Source of the DNA: Apiosordaria backusii
Lineage: Eukaryota > Ascomycota > Sordariomycetes > Sordariales > Lasiosphaeriaceae
DNA length: 64,000 nt
Assembly (NCBI GenBank): GCA_030549205.1
Contig: JAUKTV010000004.1
Location: 1,240,001 to 1,304,000 of the forward strand
Reading direction: 5' to 3'
The notes under the pieces were generated by a model, which was given only the letters and a program-made list of their open reading frames with translations, had not been told where the DNA came from and did not search any database. This document shows, piece by piece, positions 38,201 through 50,443 of the stretch (positions within the stretch are counted from its first letter, which is position 1; each line of letters starts with the position of its first letter). The translations under genes were made by a program, and so were the position numbers.

Positions 38201-41200
38201 AGTTTAAAATCGACTAACCTATATTTAACTGCTATTTATATAGAACCTTTCCTTACTTTAGTCTTTTAAGTTTTTATTAAAGTATTTACTACTATTACTA
38301 AGATCTATATTAAAGGCCATTTAATCCAGGCTTATACTTTAAGCTTTATTACTAACCTCTATAGCCGTTTACTTTTTAAAGTATCGTTTTTACCCTAAAG
38401 GTAGAGTATAAGTAAAATACTTAAGCACTATCTATTTTCAAGGCTAGTACATTTAATAGATAAGTTATTACACAATCTTTAATAAATTCTAACTTCTATA
38501 GCTACTATCTTACTATTAAAATATATTAACGCCTTTTATAGTATTTAATAAGCATCTACTTTAATACTTTAACCCTATATTTAATTTATTCTATATTACT
38601 AGTTTTACTTACTAAAAATAGCCTACTAATATTAATTTATTTAAATGCCTATATTCAGTTAAGTAATAAAGGCTTTCTATATATTTAAAGTTTAAAAATA
38701 AATAAAGGCTAAAAAGTACCTTTAAGTTCTTAATCATTTACTTTACTTTATAGAATTAAAGAATAATACTGCTATTTTAAAGGAAACTTCGGTAATAATT
38801 AACTACTAAATAGTTCGATTAGTCTTTTACCTTTATATTTAAATTTAACAATTGATTTATATATTAAAACTGTTATAAACCTCTATTAAAGTTTCCTTTA
38901 ACTTTACTTTATTTAAGTATAGTTTACTATCTTTTAAGTCTAAGCCTTAACGCTTTTACTTAAATCCATTTAAATATATTAAAATCAGTTAATAATATAC
39001 TAAAGCTTTTATTTATATTTACTTTTATTATATATATAGGTTTTATATTTAAATACTTATATAAAACCTTAACTTTTTAATTTATATTTTAAAATAGATT
39101 ACCAATAACTATTATACTAGTATCTTTACTAAAGTACAGTCCTTAATTCCTATAAAGGTATTATACTTTAGGCTATAATACTTTTAAAAAAGCTATATTT
39201 TTAAGACCTTTATTTCCCTATAAAAACCAATACTAACTTAAGCCTTACCGAATATACTAAAAAAAACCTTAGATAATCGGTAAAGTATAAGTTTAATTAT
39301 AAGCACTTCCCTTTTAACAATTTTATATACTATTTAACCCTTTTTTTAAAGTACTTTTTATCTTTTAATTACTTTATTTATATACTATCGGTCTTTAATT
39401 AATATTTAGCTTTAAAAGAAATTTATCTTTTATTTTAAGTAGCATTTCTAAACTACTTAACTTATTAAAAAAGCTTTATATAAAATAAACGTTTAATTAT
39501 ATAGGGCTTTTACCTTCTATAGTACTTTATTTTAAAGGACTTAGTTAGTACTATATTAAAAGCTTCTTCTATAAATTACAATTTAGGCTAAGACTAGATT
39601 TTAAATTTAAACTATTACTACTTTACTTATTATTACTAAAGCAATCTCTATTAGTTTCTTTTCCTCTATTTATTAATATACTTAAATTTAGCAGGTATTT
39701 CTACTTAATCTAAGGTTAACCTTATAAAAATTAAAGGTTTTACAGTAAATGCTTATACTACTTTATAGTAAGGTTAATTACTATACTCGGTACCGATAGT
39801 AAACCTACTATTAGTTTTTAAAATCTATATTAAATATAGGTCTTTAATATAAGCCTAAAGCTTAATAGTTAAAATAATATTTAAATAAATATACCTATTA
39901 AAATACTAATAAATATAATATACATTTAAAAATTTAATGATTTATTAGATTTTACAATTTATATTATTTATTATATTTTACTATATTCTTTATTAATATT
40001 AAAGCTAAAAGATCTATTATTAAAAGTTTTAATTATTAAATGCAATATTTAAAAAGGCCTATAAAAATAATAGTTTAGGTACCTTTAATAGGCCTTTAGC
40101 GACCTTTTAGAAAAGGCTAGCTTATTAAAATAACTATTTAAAGGTAGGTTTATAATAGTTTAAAGGAGTTTTATAACTTTTTAATAATCTTTCTATTAGT
40201 TTATTAATAAAGACCTTATTACGACTTTTACTTCTTTTAAATAACTAAGTTTAGATAGCTTTCTAGTCTTAAATAGTCATTACCGACCTCTTTAGGCCAG
40301 TTTAAAAGCCTTATTAAGCTATTTAATCGGTAATAACGACAGACGGTATATATAAAAGGTAGAAATGTAATTAATATAAACTAATAACTTACATTTATTA
40401 AAGATTCTTTATTAAAAAGTAATAATTACAATACTTTATCTTTAATATAATAGAGTTTAATAAGATTATCTAGGCCTTTCGGCTAAGAAAATACTTACTA
40501 GCTCTATTAATATAGCGTATATACAGTCTAAAATATTTAAGGATATTATAGACTTATTATTACTTTAAACTTCTATTAATTTAAGTTAATAGTCTTTTTA
40601 AAAAGCCAATATACTATTAAAGCAATATAGGCTATTTAGTAGGTTAAGGTCTTATTTATTATTACAATTAAGTAAATAAATTACTTTATTAACTAAAAAC
40701 AGCTATATATTATTAACTATAAAATTAAAAAAAAGCTTTTAATCTATTAATCCTTATTATATTTAAACTTAGTAAGTTTCCCTATATTAAGTTAAATTAA
40801 ACCGTAAGCTTCTGTTTTTACTTCTTTACTATTTTTAATAGGCTAGACTTTATTTTAACTATAAGCTTTAATATAGAATATACCTTTACCTATAACTACT
40901 TCCGTTAAGTCTTTAAACCTTCTCTATACTTCTATTAAAGACTATAAAAGCTTAACTATAGATTATCTATTATATTATTCTATATAGTTTTATATCCTTT
41001 AAAGCTATTAACTAAGCTCTATCCTTCTTTTAAAAGATAGTTTATTATATAGGCTTTAAAAGTTTCTTATAATTTAAAGGTATTATCTATATTACTATAA
41101 AGTATAGACTAGCATTTAATTTAATAGACCAACCTTACTAAAAATACTACTGACCTTTTTTATTAAGCTACTTTTTAAAGTAAAGTTAACTATAAATTTA

Positions 41201-42989
41201 AAAAACTTAAAGTTTACCTTTAATAGTACCCTTCTATTAATTTCTTTAAGTTTTAGCTTTATAACTATATTCCCTTAGAAACTTAAATATTTTAATTTAT
41301 TATAAAGTACTAAATAGGTTAAAAAATAATACTGTCTGATCCTTAATCGGCATAGTTTATAGTTAAGATTATAATAGTATTTAATCGTCTTCGATCCTTT
41401 AATTTTCGTTTCTAATTAATAAAAACATCCTTAGTAAATGCTTTTATAATAGTTAGTTTTTAATAAATCTAAGAATTTCACTTTTAATAATTAAATACTA
41501 ATACCTTCGACTATCTTTATTAATTATTATAACGGTCTTAAAAACTAATAAAATAGAACTATATATCCTATTTTATTATTCTATATTAGACTATTTAAAT
41601 ATAAGCCTTCTTTAAATAGTCTAATTTATTTAAAGTAAACGTCTTAATTTCCCGGTATATCCAGTAAAGGGTATGCGGTTTTTTAAAAAGAAAGGCCTAA
41701 CCAAGTTAATATATTTAATAAAAAGGGCTAAAAAGCTAAGCCTAAGGTTTAATTATAAGTTTTTTAACCTTAATAACTTTAATATATACTATTAAAGTTA
41801 GAATTACTATAGTTACTAATACTAGACTTACCTTCTAATTATTCCTTATTAAAGGATTTAAATTGTACTTATTTTAATTATAAAATCTAAAAGAGCCCTA
41901 TATTAGTATTTATTATTACTACCTTTCTATATTAGGATTAAGTAATTTATATACCTACTACCTTCTTTAAATATAGTAGCTATTTTTTAAGCTTCTTTTT
42001 TAAAGTTAAGCCTTAACTTTCTATTACTTATTATTACTATAGCAAGCTAAAACCTAACTATCGAAAGTTAATAAAGTAAAAATTTAAATAAACTATTACT
42101 AATATAAGGCTATATAATTTAAAAAGTTATTATAAATTACCAGTAAACCCTAAAGGGTATTGGTTTTTAATTTAATAAATACATCCCTTTTAAAGTTAGG
42201 ATTTTTTATATATATTAGCTTTAAAATTACTATAATTATCTATATAATAAAGTAATATTAAATAAACGATAACTAATTTAATAAGCTATTTACAGTTTTA
42301 CTATATAATTGCTTATACTTAAATATATATAGTTTAATCTTTAAAATAAGTATATAACTATTAGTAAAATTAACTAAGTAACTATTGTATACTTAAGGTA
42401 TAGGCTAATTGCCTATTTTATAAGGCAGAAGAGATTCCTAATTATATAGACTAGTAAGTGCAGGGCCTATATACTATATAGCTTACTTAATACAGTAGCT
42501 GTAATTTACCAGTTAATACATTTACTTTCCCTTTTTAGATTCCTTAAAGTACTATCGGCAGTAAAAGCAGAGCGTTAAATGCCTGAATATACTATTTAAA
42601 CGTTTTAAAAGAAAGCCTTAATAGTAGGGTTTATTATAAAGGGCATTATTAACTACTAAATACCCTTAAGTAACTTTATAGTAGGCTTAATTATCGGTTA
42701 GTTACTTATAAAGCTTAACTTTTAATACTATAAATATAGCCTTAATACTTTAAGCTACCTTCTATTACCTTACTTTATTAGCTTAAACCTTAATAGTACC
42801 GATATTAGATAGTACTTACTATAATTGCTAACCCTTTAAAAAGTACCATAGGAAGTTTAATAAAGGCAGTAAAAGTATAAAATAGGACTCTTTTTTTATT
42901 ATTAAGCTAGTAGCTATAAGTTACTGTTAGAAAAAGGCTAGCTATACCGGCTAATCCTCTAATAGGGACTGTTTTTTTTTTTCCTTTAT

Positions 42990-43548
42990 ATACCTACTAA
43001 CTGACATATAGTAGTTTATATACTAGGGTAGGTAAATAAGCTAAAGTACAGTTTAACTAACCTTAATTTTAATATATTTAGTTAAAAATCGACTTACGGC
43101 TATATAAAAGCACTATAAAACCTTATACCCCTAATTGTATTAGTAGGTTATTATAGGATATACCTATCTAAACCTATACTAAACTGTATATAGGAGCCTA
43201 ATAAGCTTAAAAATCAAGTTTTAGTAACTGTAGGACCGTTAAGGGAGGAGATATAGTACTGAAAGTACTTAAGTACTTTTCCTTTATATACCTACTAACT
43301 AATATAGAGGAGCTTATATACTAGGGCGGGCAAATAAGCTAAAGTACGGTTTAGTTAACCCCGATTTTAATATATTTAATTAAAAATCAACTTATAGCTA
43401 TATAAAAGCGTTATAAAACCTTATACCTTTAACTGTATCGGCAGGTTATTGTAGGATATACCTATCTAAACCTATACTAAACTGTATATAGGAGCTTAGT
43501 AAGTTTAAAAATTAAGTTTTAATGGTTATAGGACTGCTAAGGGAGGAG
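42990..43548 (+). repeat. about 300-bp tandem units, copy C (2 units)
   Basis: Two units homologous to those at 31.7-32.6 kb; the second is interrupted by the solo LTR. Confidence 0.8.
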
Positions 43549-43989
43549 TGTCACAAGTTAAACCAGCGGCAGGTCGTACAGTATGTGGGACGCGGGGACG
43601 TCCCGAGCCAATCATTAGGAGCTAGGAAGCAACCAGTGAGAGCGGACTAGAAGTGCTAGGGTGCCAAGACACACGAGCATGTTGCAGGATGCAAGATGCT
43701 CGGGGTGATCGAGGACATAGCACGACGAGCACATCGCAGGATGCAAAGTGCTAGGGGTGATCGAGGGCATAGCACGACGAGCACTCGGGTGACAAGAAGA
43801 CTATATATACGGAGGAACTAGATAGCTTGTAGATAGTTCCGCAGTATGCAATCACAGCTTGTATTCACGGTATCTTGTGTTTACATTGAGACATCTTGTT
43901 GTGCACTGTTTAGCTGCACCGAACCAATTGTCAGAAGTTGCCTTCAACCGAGTATCCCTTTCAGAGGTTCTGCACAGGAGTTCGTCACA
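43549..43989 (+). mobile_element. un-RIPed solo LTR, 441 bp, TSD AGGAG
   Basis: Begins TGTCACAAGTTAAACC and ends GTTCGTCACA (TGT...ACA). The pentamer AGGAG is present at 43,544-43,548 and 43,990-43,994; deleting the LTR and one AGGAG restores the GGGAGGAGATATAG of the neighbouring repeat unit. Ordinary GC with intact CpA sites, unlike everything around it. Contains TATATATA at 43,802-43,809, a plausible LTR promoter, and a 52-bp internal tandem repeat. No internal element sequence is present. Confidence 0.92.
43684..43787 (+). repeat. 52-bp tandem repeat inside the solo LTR
   Basis: GCAGGATGCAAGATGCTCGG... and GCAGGATGCAAAGTGCTAGG... start 52 bp apart, each ending with CATAGCACGACGAGCA. Confidence 0.85.
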
Positions 43990-44029
43990 AGGAGATATAG
44001 TACCGAAAGTACCTATTGTAGCTTTTAAG

Positions 44030-44765
44030 CGGCCTAACCGATAGTACTAGCCTACTAAGTTATAGCGGCCTATAAAAAGAGGAAGAACTAAAAGAAAAAA
44101 CCCAACGGCTGTATTGCCTTTTAAATGACCTAACTAGTATTTAATGGTAGCCTCTAGAAAACTATATGCCTTAGTACTTATCCGCTAAACTATAGTAGCC
44201 TATTGGGGAAGAGAGAGCTAAAAGAAAAAAAACCGACGGCTATATTGCCTTTTAAATAACCTAACTAGCACCTAATAGTAGTCCCTAGAAAAACATATAC
44301 CCCAGTAGCTGCCCGCTAAGCTATAGTGGCCTATAGGAGAAGGAAGAGCCGAAAGAAAAAAACCGACGGCTATGTTACCTTCTAAACGGCCTACTTAGTA
44401 CCTAACAATAGCCCTTAAAAAAGCACGCGCCTCAGTACTTGCCTATTAAGCTATAGCAGCCTATAGGGTAAGAGAGAGCTAAAAGAAAAAAAACCGACGG
44501 CTATATTCTAACTAGCACCTAGCGGTAGCCCCTAGAAAACCATATGCCCCAGTACCTGCCCGCTAAGCTATAGCGGCCTATAGGGGAAGGGAGAGCTGAA
44601 AGAAAAAAACCAACAGCTATGTCCTAACTGGCACCCAGCAGTAGCCCCTGGAAAGGCACGCGCCCCAATAGCTGCCTGCTAAGCTGTAGCGGCCCACAGG
44701 GGGAGGAGGAGCCGAAAGAAAAAAACTGACGGCTATGTCCAAGTTAAAGGGCCTTTTAAGCGACC
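44030..44765 (+). repeat. 113-135-bp tandem units, copy C (about 6 units)
   Basis: Same core blocks as the array at 32.6-33.8 kb. A-run blocks are at about 44,089, 44,218, 44,352, 44,480, 44,606 and 44,717. Confidence 0.88.
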
Positions 44766-45128
44766 TACTTAGTACCTTTTAAAGTACTTACCTAGCACTT
44801 TATAATTAATAGGTTTTATAGTTTTATTTTAACTTTTTATTAATAAAGGAATTCTTACTTCTATAGAATTATATATAGATTAATTTATTATTAAACAATC
44901 AAAGTTTTGAGATGGATATCTTTTTTCCTTGTTAGCGGTGTTATAGTATTAAACTCTAATTAAAAAGGTTTAAACTATATTTATAGTATTCATTATAATA
45001 TTATTTTCATAAGAAAAGAATATAATAAAATAGCAAAAATACAATCTATATGCTTTGTTGTTGTTAATATCCAAGCCTGCACACTCAAAAAGAAAATCAA
45101 TGCGGGTTTTCCACGACCACTGAATGAA

Positions 45129-46574
45129 TCAGCGGAGCTCCCCCGACTTGCGCTTGCGAGGCTGTGCCATAACAGTGAGCAGCCGGGGACTATGGGCAGC
45201 AACAAGAGACTGAGAGCCGAAGCGGGTCTGTGATGGAGGAACCGGAACCCGGATGCGCCGACTGTTGTCAGCGCCCTGGGGTGCAGTGGCAGCAACACCG
45301 GGAGTGGCAGCATCGGGAGCAGCAGCAGCTGGTACATCAATACCAGATGCAGCAGCCCCAGATGTTACAACACCCGGTGCAGCAGCATCATCGTCATCAT
45401 CATGATCAGGAGCAGGAAGCGTCCCAGTAGCAACCAACACAAGAGCCGTCACGCGATACCAGTGCGTTGCTTCAGGCCCCGAATTCCCCATGTACCCCGT
45501 CTCTTCCCCAAGAGCCTTCTCAAACGGCTTCTTCTGAAGCGTGTTGCCTTGCGTCAGTGTCAAGTCGTCCCGCTCGACATGGTTTCCTTGCAAGTCTACA
45601 AGCCACTTGATCCTGTGCTGGGTCAGGATGATGTCCTCGGGGTCGTGGAAGGGCTTGATGTTGGGGTTGGGGTGCTTGGCGTGGAGGTTCACCCGCCGGA
45701 CCTTGCCGCTGGGGAGCTCGCAGTCCGAGTCGTAGGCGCAGGTGACGTGCTGTTCCCGCTTGAGGGCGGCGAGGTAGAGCTCAAAGGGGAAGGACGAGGT
45801 GGAGGAGAGGTGGTGGAGGATTTGGGTTTGGATGAGGTCGGTGGTTTTGAGCTGGTGCATGGAGAGGTTGGCTTCCGTGTAGCGGTGGTTGAGGACGTGG
45901 AAGAGGCATTTTGGGCTGGGGGGTTGGTGTTCAAAACTTCTTTCTTGGAGCCATTTTGTGATTGCCTGACGGAGTGGTTCGGCTTGAGAGAGAACTTGAG
46001 GTGGTACTGGACGGGGGATGGGGGTTGAACCTTGGGAGACGATGGCCAGGTTGAAGGTTAAAACGATGCGGTGGCCTGATCGAACTGGGAGGACTTCGTG
46101 CGAGACGTCTGAATACCAGCAGGCCCAGGACTGCTTGTGCTCGGAGGTCTTGTAGACTGCCGTCTGGCCTTGGTGCTTGAGGACCACTTCTCCTCCTTGG
46201 TGTGCTGAGGGAAGGCAGATGATGAGGGTACCGAACATGCCGGGGATTTTCTCTGTGTCGGTGTGAGCTTTGAACATGGCGCCCTCCTCGTAAATAAGCA
46301 ACTTGTACGGCTGGGCAACAATGGACTGGCGGGCGTTGGTCGAAATACCCAAGTCGGCAGCGATTTCCTTGAGTAGATTGGCATTGAAACGGCGCCAGGC
46401 AGTCCACGGCTGTGGGGCATGGTCCAGAATAACATCACCCTTGTCTGGGTCTTCCAGATGAAAATCGAGCTCCCAGGTGTTGCGAACACTGGTATCGACG
46501 AGGGTCTCGCTGCCCTTGCCGTACGGTGCCTGACGGGCTTTCTTGATCAACTGGCGTGTCCGTAGCTTGGTCAT
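45129..46574 (-). CDS. 2-oxoglutarate/Fe(II) oxygenase, fungal prolyl-hydroxylase-like
   Basis: Single open frame of 481 aa. The double-stranded beta-helix core is at about residues 88-175: HxD metal ligands His104 and Asp106 (FKAHTDTEKIPGMFGTLIICL), distal His159 (SDVSHEVLPV) and the 2OG-binding Arg169 (SGHRIVLTFNL). The core shows SETLVDTSVRNTWELD before it and MGNSGPEATHWYRVTALVL near the end, a layout shared with uncharacterised fungal 2OG-oxygenases. The C-terminus is Ala/Pro-rich with a DHDDDDDAAA acidic run. The ATG at 46,574 may not be the native start: conserved-looking coding sequence continues upstream in other frames (see the pseudogene entry), so the N-terminus is truncated or the gene is damaged. 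It is the first gene after the RIP block. The substrate cannot be inferred. Confidence 0.8.
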   Translation of the reverse strand: MTKLRTRQLIKKARQAPYGKGSETLVDTSVRNTWELDFHLEDPDKGDVILDHAPQPWTAWRRFNANLLKEIAADLGISTNARQSIVAQPYKLLIYEEGAMFKAHTDTEKIPGMFGTLIICLPSAHQGGEVVLKHQGQTAVYKTSEHKQSWACWYSDVSHEVLPVRSGHRIVLTFNLAIVSQGSTPIPRPVPPQVLSQAEPLRQAITKWLQERSFEHQPPSPKCLFHVLNHRYTEANLSMHQLKTTDLIQTQILHHLSSTSSFPFELYLAALKREQHVTCAYDSDCELPSGKVRRVNLHAKHPNPNIKPFHDPEDIILTQHRIKWLVDLQGNHVERDDLTLTQGNTLQKKPFEKALGEETGYMGNSGPEATHWYRVTALVLVATGTLPAPDHDDDDDAAAPGVVTSGAAASGIDVPAAAAPDAATPGVAATAPQGADNSRRIRVPVPPSQTRFGSQSLVAAHSPRLLTVMAQPRKRKSGELR

Positions 46575-46859
46575 GGGAAACTTGATTGGCCCGACGCCAT
46601 TGACGACGAGGCGGAATTCCAGAGGGTCGAAGAGAGACTTTGAAGGACGCGAATGATCCAGCAGCCTTGATCTGATTCAGGGCGGTGAGGATGCCGGCTT
46701 TGAGTTCTCCTCCTCTGGCGTCGCCGCTCCTTGTGAATATGTTCTTTGGTTGGCAAAACGCGCTGCAACCTCAGCTCGTGGGCGGCCGGTCCGCGCAGCT
46801 TCTACCATGGGCATAATCTCCCCAAAAAAACGGGCCATAAAGTCTGCACGGTCTCCCAT
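46575..46859 (-). pseudogene. frame-disrupted 5' part of the 2OG-oxygenase gene
   Basis: On the minus strand 46,704-46,642 reads LKAGILTALNQIKAAGSFASF, then a one-base shift near 46,640 leads into KSLFDPLEFRLVVNGVGPIK, which runs directly into the 481-aa frame. The second half and the ASF-type motif resemble the N-terminal lead-in of this oxygenase family. A further frame (ATG at 46,859, 60 codons, MGDRADFMARFFGEIM) lies upstream in a third phase. No GT-AG pair that I can see reconciles the frames, so this is a frameshift, an assembly error or an unrecognised exon structure. Confidence 0.5.
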
Positions 46860-47381
46860 GATGTCGAGGTTTTGAGATGAAAATTGTCAGAACGCTCTCC
46901 ACGAACGCACCCGCTGTCGTAGAATTTATAGATCAGCTGGATGCAAATACTTGAAATTGATCCCTTCCCATTCGGAGCAGGTCATAGCAAGCTATCCTCG
47001 AGGCGGTCTAATGACATGGAGACAACCTAACCAGGTGTTAACCCTGGAATTCCACCTCTTTCGCACACAACCCTTGAAATTACGGTATCCCTTTTCCTCC
47101 TTGGCCAATGAGCGGTTACTCAATCTCCACAGCTCCTGAAATGGAAACACCAAATAACCACATCCCTTCACCTTAGCAGTCATGAGTAACTGCACATAAG
47201 AATTCTCAAGCCCACAATCATGAGCTGTTCAAACTGATTTAATTAATTGCCTTCGAGGCAGCCAAAAGCCATCAGCTACCAAAAAATCCCAAAAACCATC
47301 AAAACTGCTAGTGCCCTTCATCATCCCTGCACCCACGGAACCCAGCCGTTTGCTTGCTTCTTCCCATCAACGATTCCCCAT
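46860..47381. other. intergenic, no gene seen
   Basis: Ordinary-GC spacer; the small overlapping frames have no conserved content. Probably the promoter of the oxygenase gene and the 3' UTR of the Gly/Ser-rich gene. Confidence 0.45.
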
Positions 47382-47588
47382 CTAAATCTTGATTTTCTCA
47401 CCACCACCGCTACCGCCGCTGCTGCCGCCTGAAGACCCGGAATTGCCAGAGTCTCCACCACTGCCGCTTCCACCGCCGCTGCTTCCACCGCCACCAGGGA
47501 ACGAGGGCAAGGGACCGGGATTGTTGCCAGAGGGGGCAGGGGTGTAGCCGCCCTCGGAGCTGGAGTAGGTGTAGTCGTTGTCACTCAT
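47382..47588 (-). CDS. small Gly/Ser-rich protein
   Basis: 68 aa starting MSDNDYTYSSSEGGYTPAPS, then a Gly/Ser-rich tract and a charged end GGGEKIKI. I take the second ATG (47,588): it gives the compact acidic, Tyr-rich start, while an upstream in-frame ATG at 47,624 would add 12 residues. No signal peptide. The N-terminal pattern looks like small conserved proteins found in several Sordariomycetes, but I cannot name a function. A low-complexity chance frame is the alternative. Confidence 0.45.
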   Translation of the reverse strand: MSDNDYTYSSSEGGYTPAPSGNNPGPLPSFPGGGGSSGGGSGSGGDSGNSGSSGGSSGGSGGGEKIKI

Positions 47589-50443
47589 TGTTACTGTGGG
47601 TGGGTCGTGAAGTGTTGACTGCACTTGATGAATCTCCCTGGGAGAATTGGGAGGTTGTCTATATGGAAGAGTGTGAATGTGATAGCTGGCGCAAAGGGTG
47701 TGCTCAAGGTTTGGAGCGCGAGTGTTGATGTGAGTGTGAGTGTAAGGATGGGTGTGAATGCGAAGGCGAACGTGAGTGTGAGTGTGAGGTTGATTGTTGA
47801 TGTGAGCTGAATTGAGGTTGTGAGTGTGAGTGTGGAATGTAAGGTTTGTCTTGGTATAAGAGTGAGGATTGATGTGAGCGATGTTGGCATTTTGGCTGCA
47901 AGAGAGGTTGAGTGAGGGAGTCTATGTACTTGAGTTTGGGGGGCTCGTCAACTTCATAGCTACCTGATGATGATGCGCTCACATGAGGCTCTGAGGCCTG
48001 TGATGGTATCATCGATTGTTGTGGTACGATTTCTTTATCACGCAGTCACGATTCTATTCCCCGTGGGGGCAGTTCAAGAAAACGCGAGCGCTTAGCACAG
48101 ACGAAGTGAAGATGATATGATATGGTGAGTCATCTGTTGTGGGAGTATTCATCTCATCCACAAACTCATTTACAATTGAGGGCTTTCCATGGGTACACCT
48201 GCCTGTTGAAACTGCATGCGGTCTTTGTTTGCCATTTTCAATGCCACTGCGCTGAAATAAAGCATACGAAATGTTTTATAGTCACGCAAACAAGTTCGGT
48301 TGATATTCACGTTCATGATAGCCCAGTTTCGTTCTCGCTTGCAGCTGACCCCATACCTATCTTTCTCGGAGACAACATCCTATCTTGGGTTTCACTAAAT
48401 ACTAAAACAGTGTCTACAAGTGTCCAAGAAGACGCCCATTTTCAAGCACGCTACTAAACGTATATTCAAGGAAACAGCGCCATAGCCTCACAGTTCATCA
48501 GAACTGATCAACAGGTTGACATTTATCATGCACTTATCGCTGATCAGAAGCATTTGGATGGTAGGTAAGCGATGGTCAAGTATTTGACATTTTTCAATAA
48601 CCACAGCTCAAGGGCATAGCATAAAAAAAATACAGTAGATACTTGGCACTGTGGTCAGCGAAATGGGCGAGTTCAAAGACCATCACCTTCGTCCGAACAT
48701 ATTGCATTGTTGATGCAGCTCAGCTCCCGGATGTCACTACACTGGGATCCACCTGGTTGTCTCTGGCGGGCCGTCGATCTTAAAATAGCTAAACGGCTTC
48801 GACTAGAGCAACTAGCGAACTCTTATCGAACTCTTATCTTGTCGGTGCATCAAGTGCCGGATTGGCAGTTTGGTGAGTTGAGACTTGAGAACGGAGAGGT
48901 TGTGGTTGTCGTCGATGTCAGCTGGCACCAGCTGCCCGACAGCTGCTGGACAGGAGGTCAAGGAGAATCCGTGGCGTTCCTGAAACATTGCCCTCACACC
49001 TTCTGGAACAGATCGACAAGCCGACGACACCTGGCGTGTCGGGCGAGGGTAAGATGTCGGAATCAACTTGTCGGAATTCCCCAAAATATCCTTTATTGTT
49101 GATTGTCGCCCGTCCCGTGGAAAAGAAACGTGAAGAAATTGTGATCTGAGCTCTCTTTGTTTGTTGCTTCCCGAGCCGCTAACAATGAAAAACGGGATCT
49201 TGAACCTGCCGGGCCGCTTTCAGCTGTGAGGTTTCTGGGCAACTGCAAGGGCCCGAGCTCCCCCAACATCAACGCTCCCACCTGCCAGTACCAATTGCCC
49301 TCAACACGTCGATTTTGACTTTGACAACAACCACCTACAGATCGACAAACATATCAAAAAGAGCCATTGATTTCACCGCAACATGCCGACGTGTCAATAG
49401 ATCGAGAATCCTGCAGAAACAATCCGGAATAATGTCGAAAAACGACGTCCGATTGGCGGGCTGACAACAAGAGGGTCTTGCGGCGTGCGCCGGAACACTG
49501 AGCATCCGGGACGAAACACGGCCTACCCCAGAGACCCAGGCACCTTTGGGGGGACTTTTCTTTTTGATCTCCCAGGCACAACACTGGGACTCCCGCCCCG
49601 CGCGACGCCCACTTTCCGTTTTCTGTCTCTTCCGTCATCCTGATGGCGTGCGGCAGCAGCAGGTCGCCAGTTGTTTGTCCACTATTGCTGTTAGCTGTCG
49701 GCTACGCTGGCTTCCGCGCCTCCAAGTCTGCTGGCGCTCCCACCCAATTCGCTGTGCCAGTCGCCAGTCGCGTGGGTCATCTGAAATCTTTCCAAACTAC
49801 CATTCTCGGGGACGCACGTGGACAGGGGTCCTATTGGAGATGGATGGATGCCTTTCCGATGGCACATCAAGAGGCGCACAAGGGCACTTTGGAGATCTGG
49901 TCTTGGCCCACGCGCTCCCGTCAGGGAAGGGCTGGTCTCACATCCCCCCCCTTCCGAAACGAATGTATGGGCGCCGGCACCCACCATTGCCGTTTCGCAG
50001 CCTTTTTTCTGGCCCGTCCGAAATGTCAAGGTTGAAGCCATGTAACAGATCCCGGACGGAGTTTGTCTTGCTTTCAGCGGGCCCAGCGCCCATCCGCCCA
50101 GGGGCCTGCTCTAAGGGCAAAGAGAGGAACAATGAAATGCACCTCACTCAAAAGGGCTGGGTGACCGCATGTTGTGATCCTTCCTTTCCTTTGGTCTTCT
50201 TCTTTTCCTCCTGTTATATTACCTGCCATTTGTCTCTAATACTGTTTTCTTTTCTACTCAACAGTGGTTGAGTCTGGTGTGGTGGTTGGTGGATTCTGTC
50301 AGGGTCCGCTCCATCCCCTTATATCCCTCCTTACACAGCCAGGCATGCCTTTGAGTATCCCGCGCTTCCCTTCTTCAGCTGCCTCTTATCCCCGAGAAGT
50401 AAGCACTCGTTGGACGTCTTCGGCCAAGCAATATCGATCCAGG
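47589..50443. other. long intergenic region with low-complexity repeat
   Basis: Includes a TGAGTG-type low-complexity tract (listed separately). The remaining open frames (for example 48,707-49,102 plus and 49,546-50,271 plus) overlap frames on the other strand and show no family features. 49,100-50,440 probably includes the promoter and long 5' leader of the acetoacetate-decarboxylase-like gene. Confidence 0.45.
47695..47845 (+). repeat. degenerate TGAGTG low-complexity repeat
   Basis: Runs of GTGAGTGTGAGTGT-like sequence, imperfect, reading as His/Ser-rich or Leu/Thr-rich peptides in open frames on the minus strand. Confidence 0.8.

Larger units (their letters stand above)
35220..45045 (+). 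mobile_element. long repeat family, copy C
   Basis: Direct-orientation copy, longest of the three. Its 35,560-41,000 section corresponds to the reverse of copy A from about 24,000 downward, and 39,735-45,040 to copy B from its left end to about 34,060. Heavily RIP-mutated, with no open frame of note. It carries two ~300-bp units (about 42,990-43,548), an inserted un-mutated solo LTR and six short units. The AT-rich block ends with it, about 85 bp from the next gene's stop codon. Confidence 0.72.

Noticed and set aside
43846..44044. Two 60-61-aa frames in the GC-normal island
   Set aside because: They lie inside the solo LTR; short and not conserved-looking.
48707..49102. 131-aa open frame
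   Set aside because: No family features and an equally open antisense frame; treated as chance.
49546..50271. 241-aa open frame upstream of the decarboxylase-like gene
   Set aside because: No domain, no start context, overlaps several frames on both strands, and has random-looking composition.
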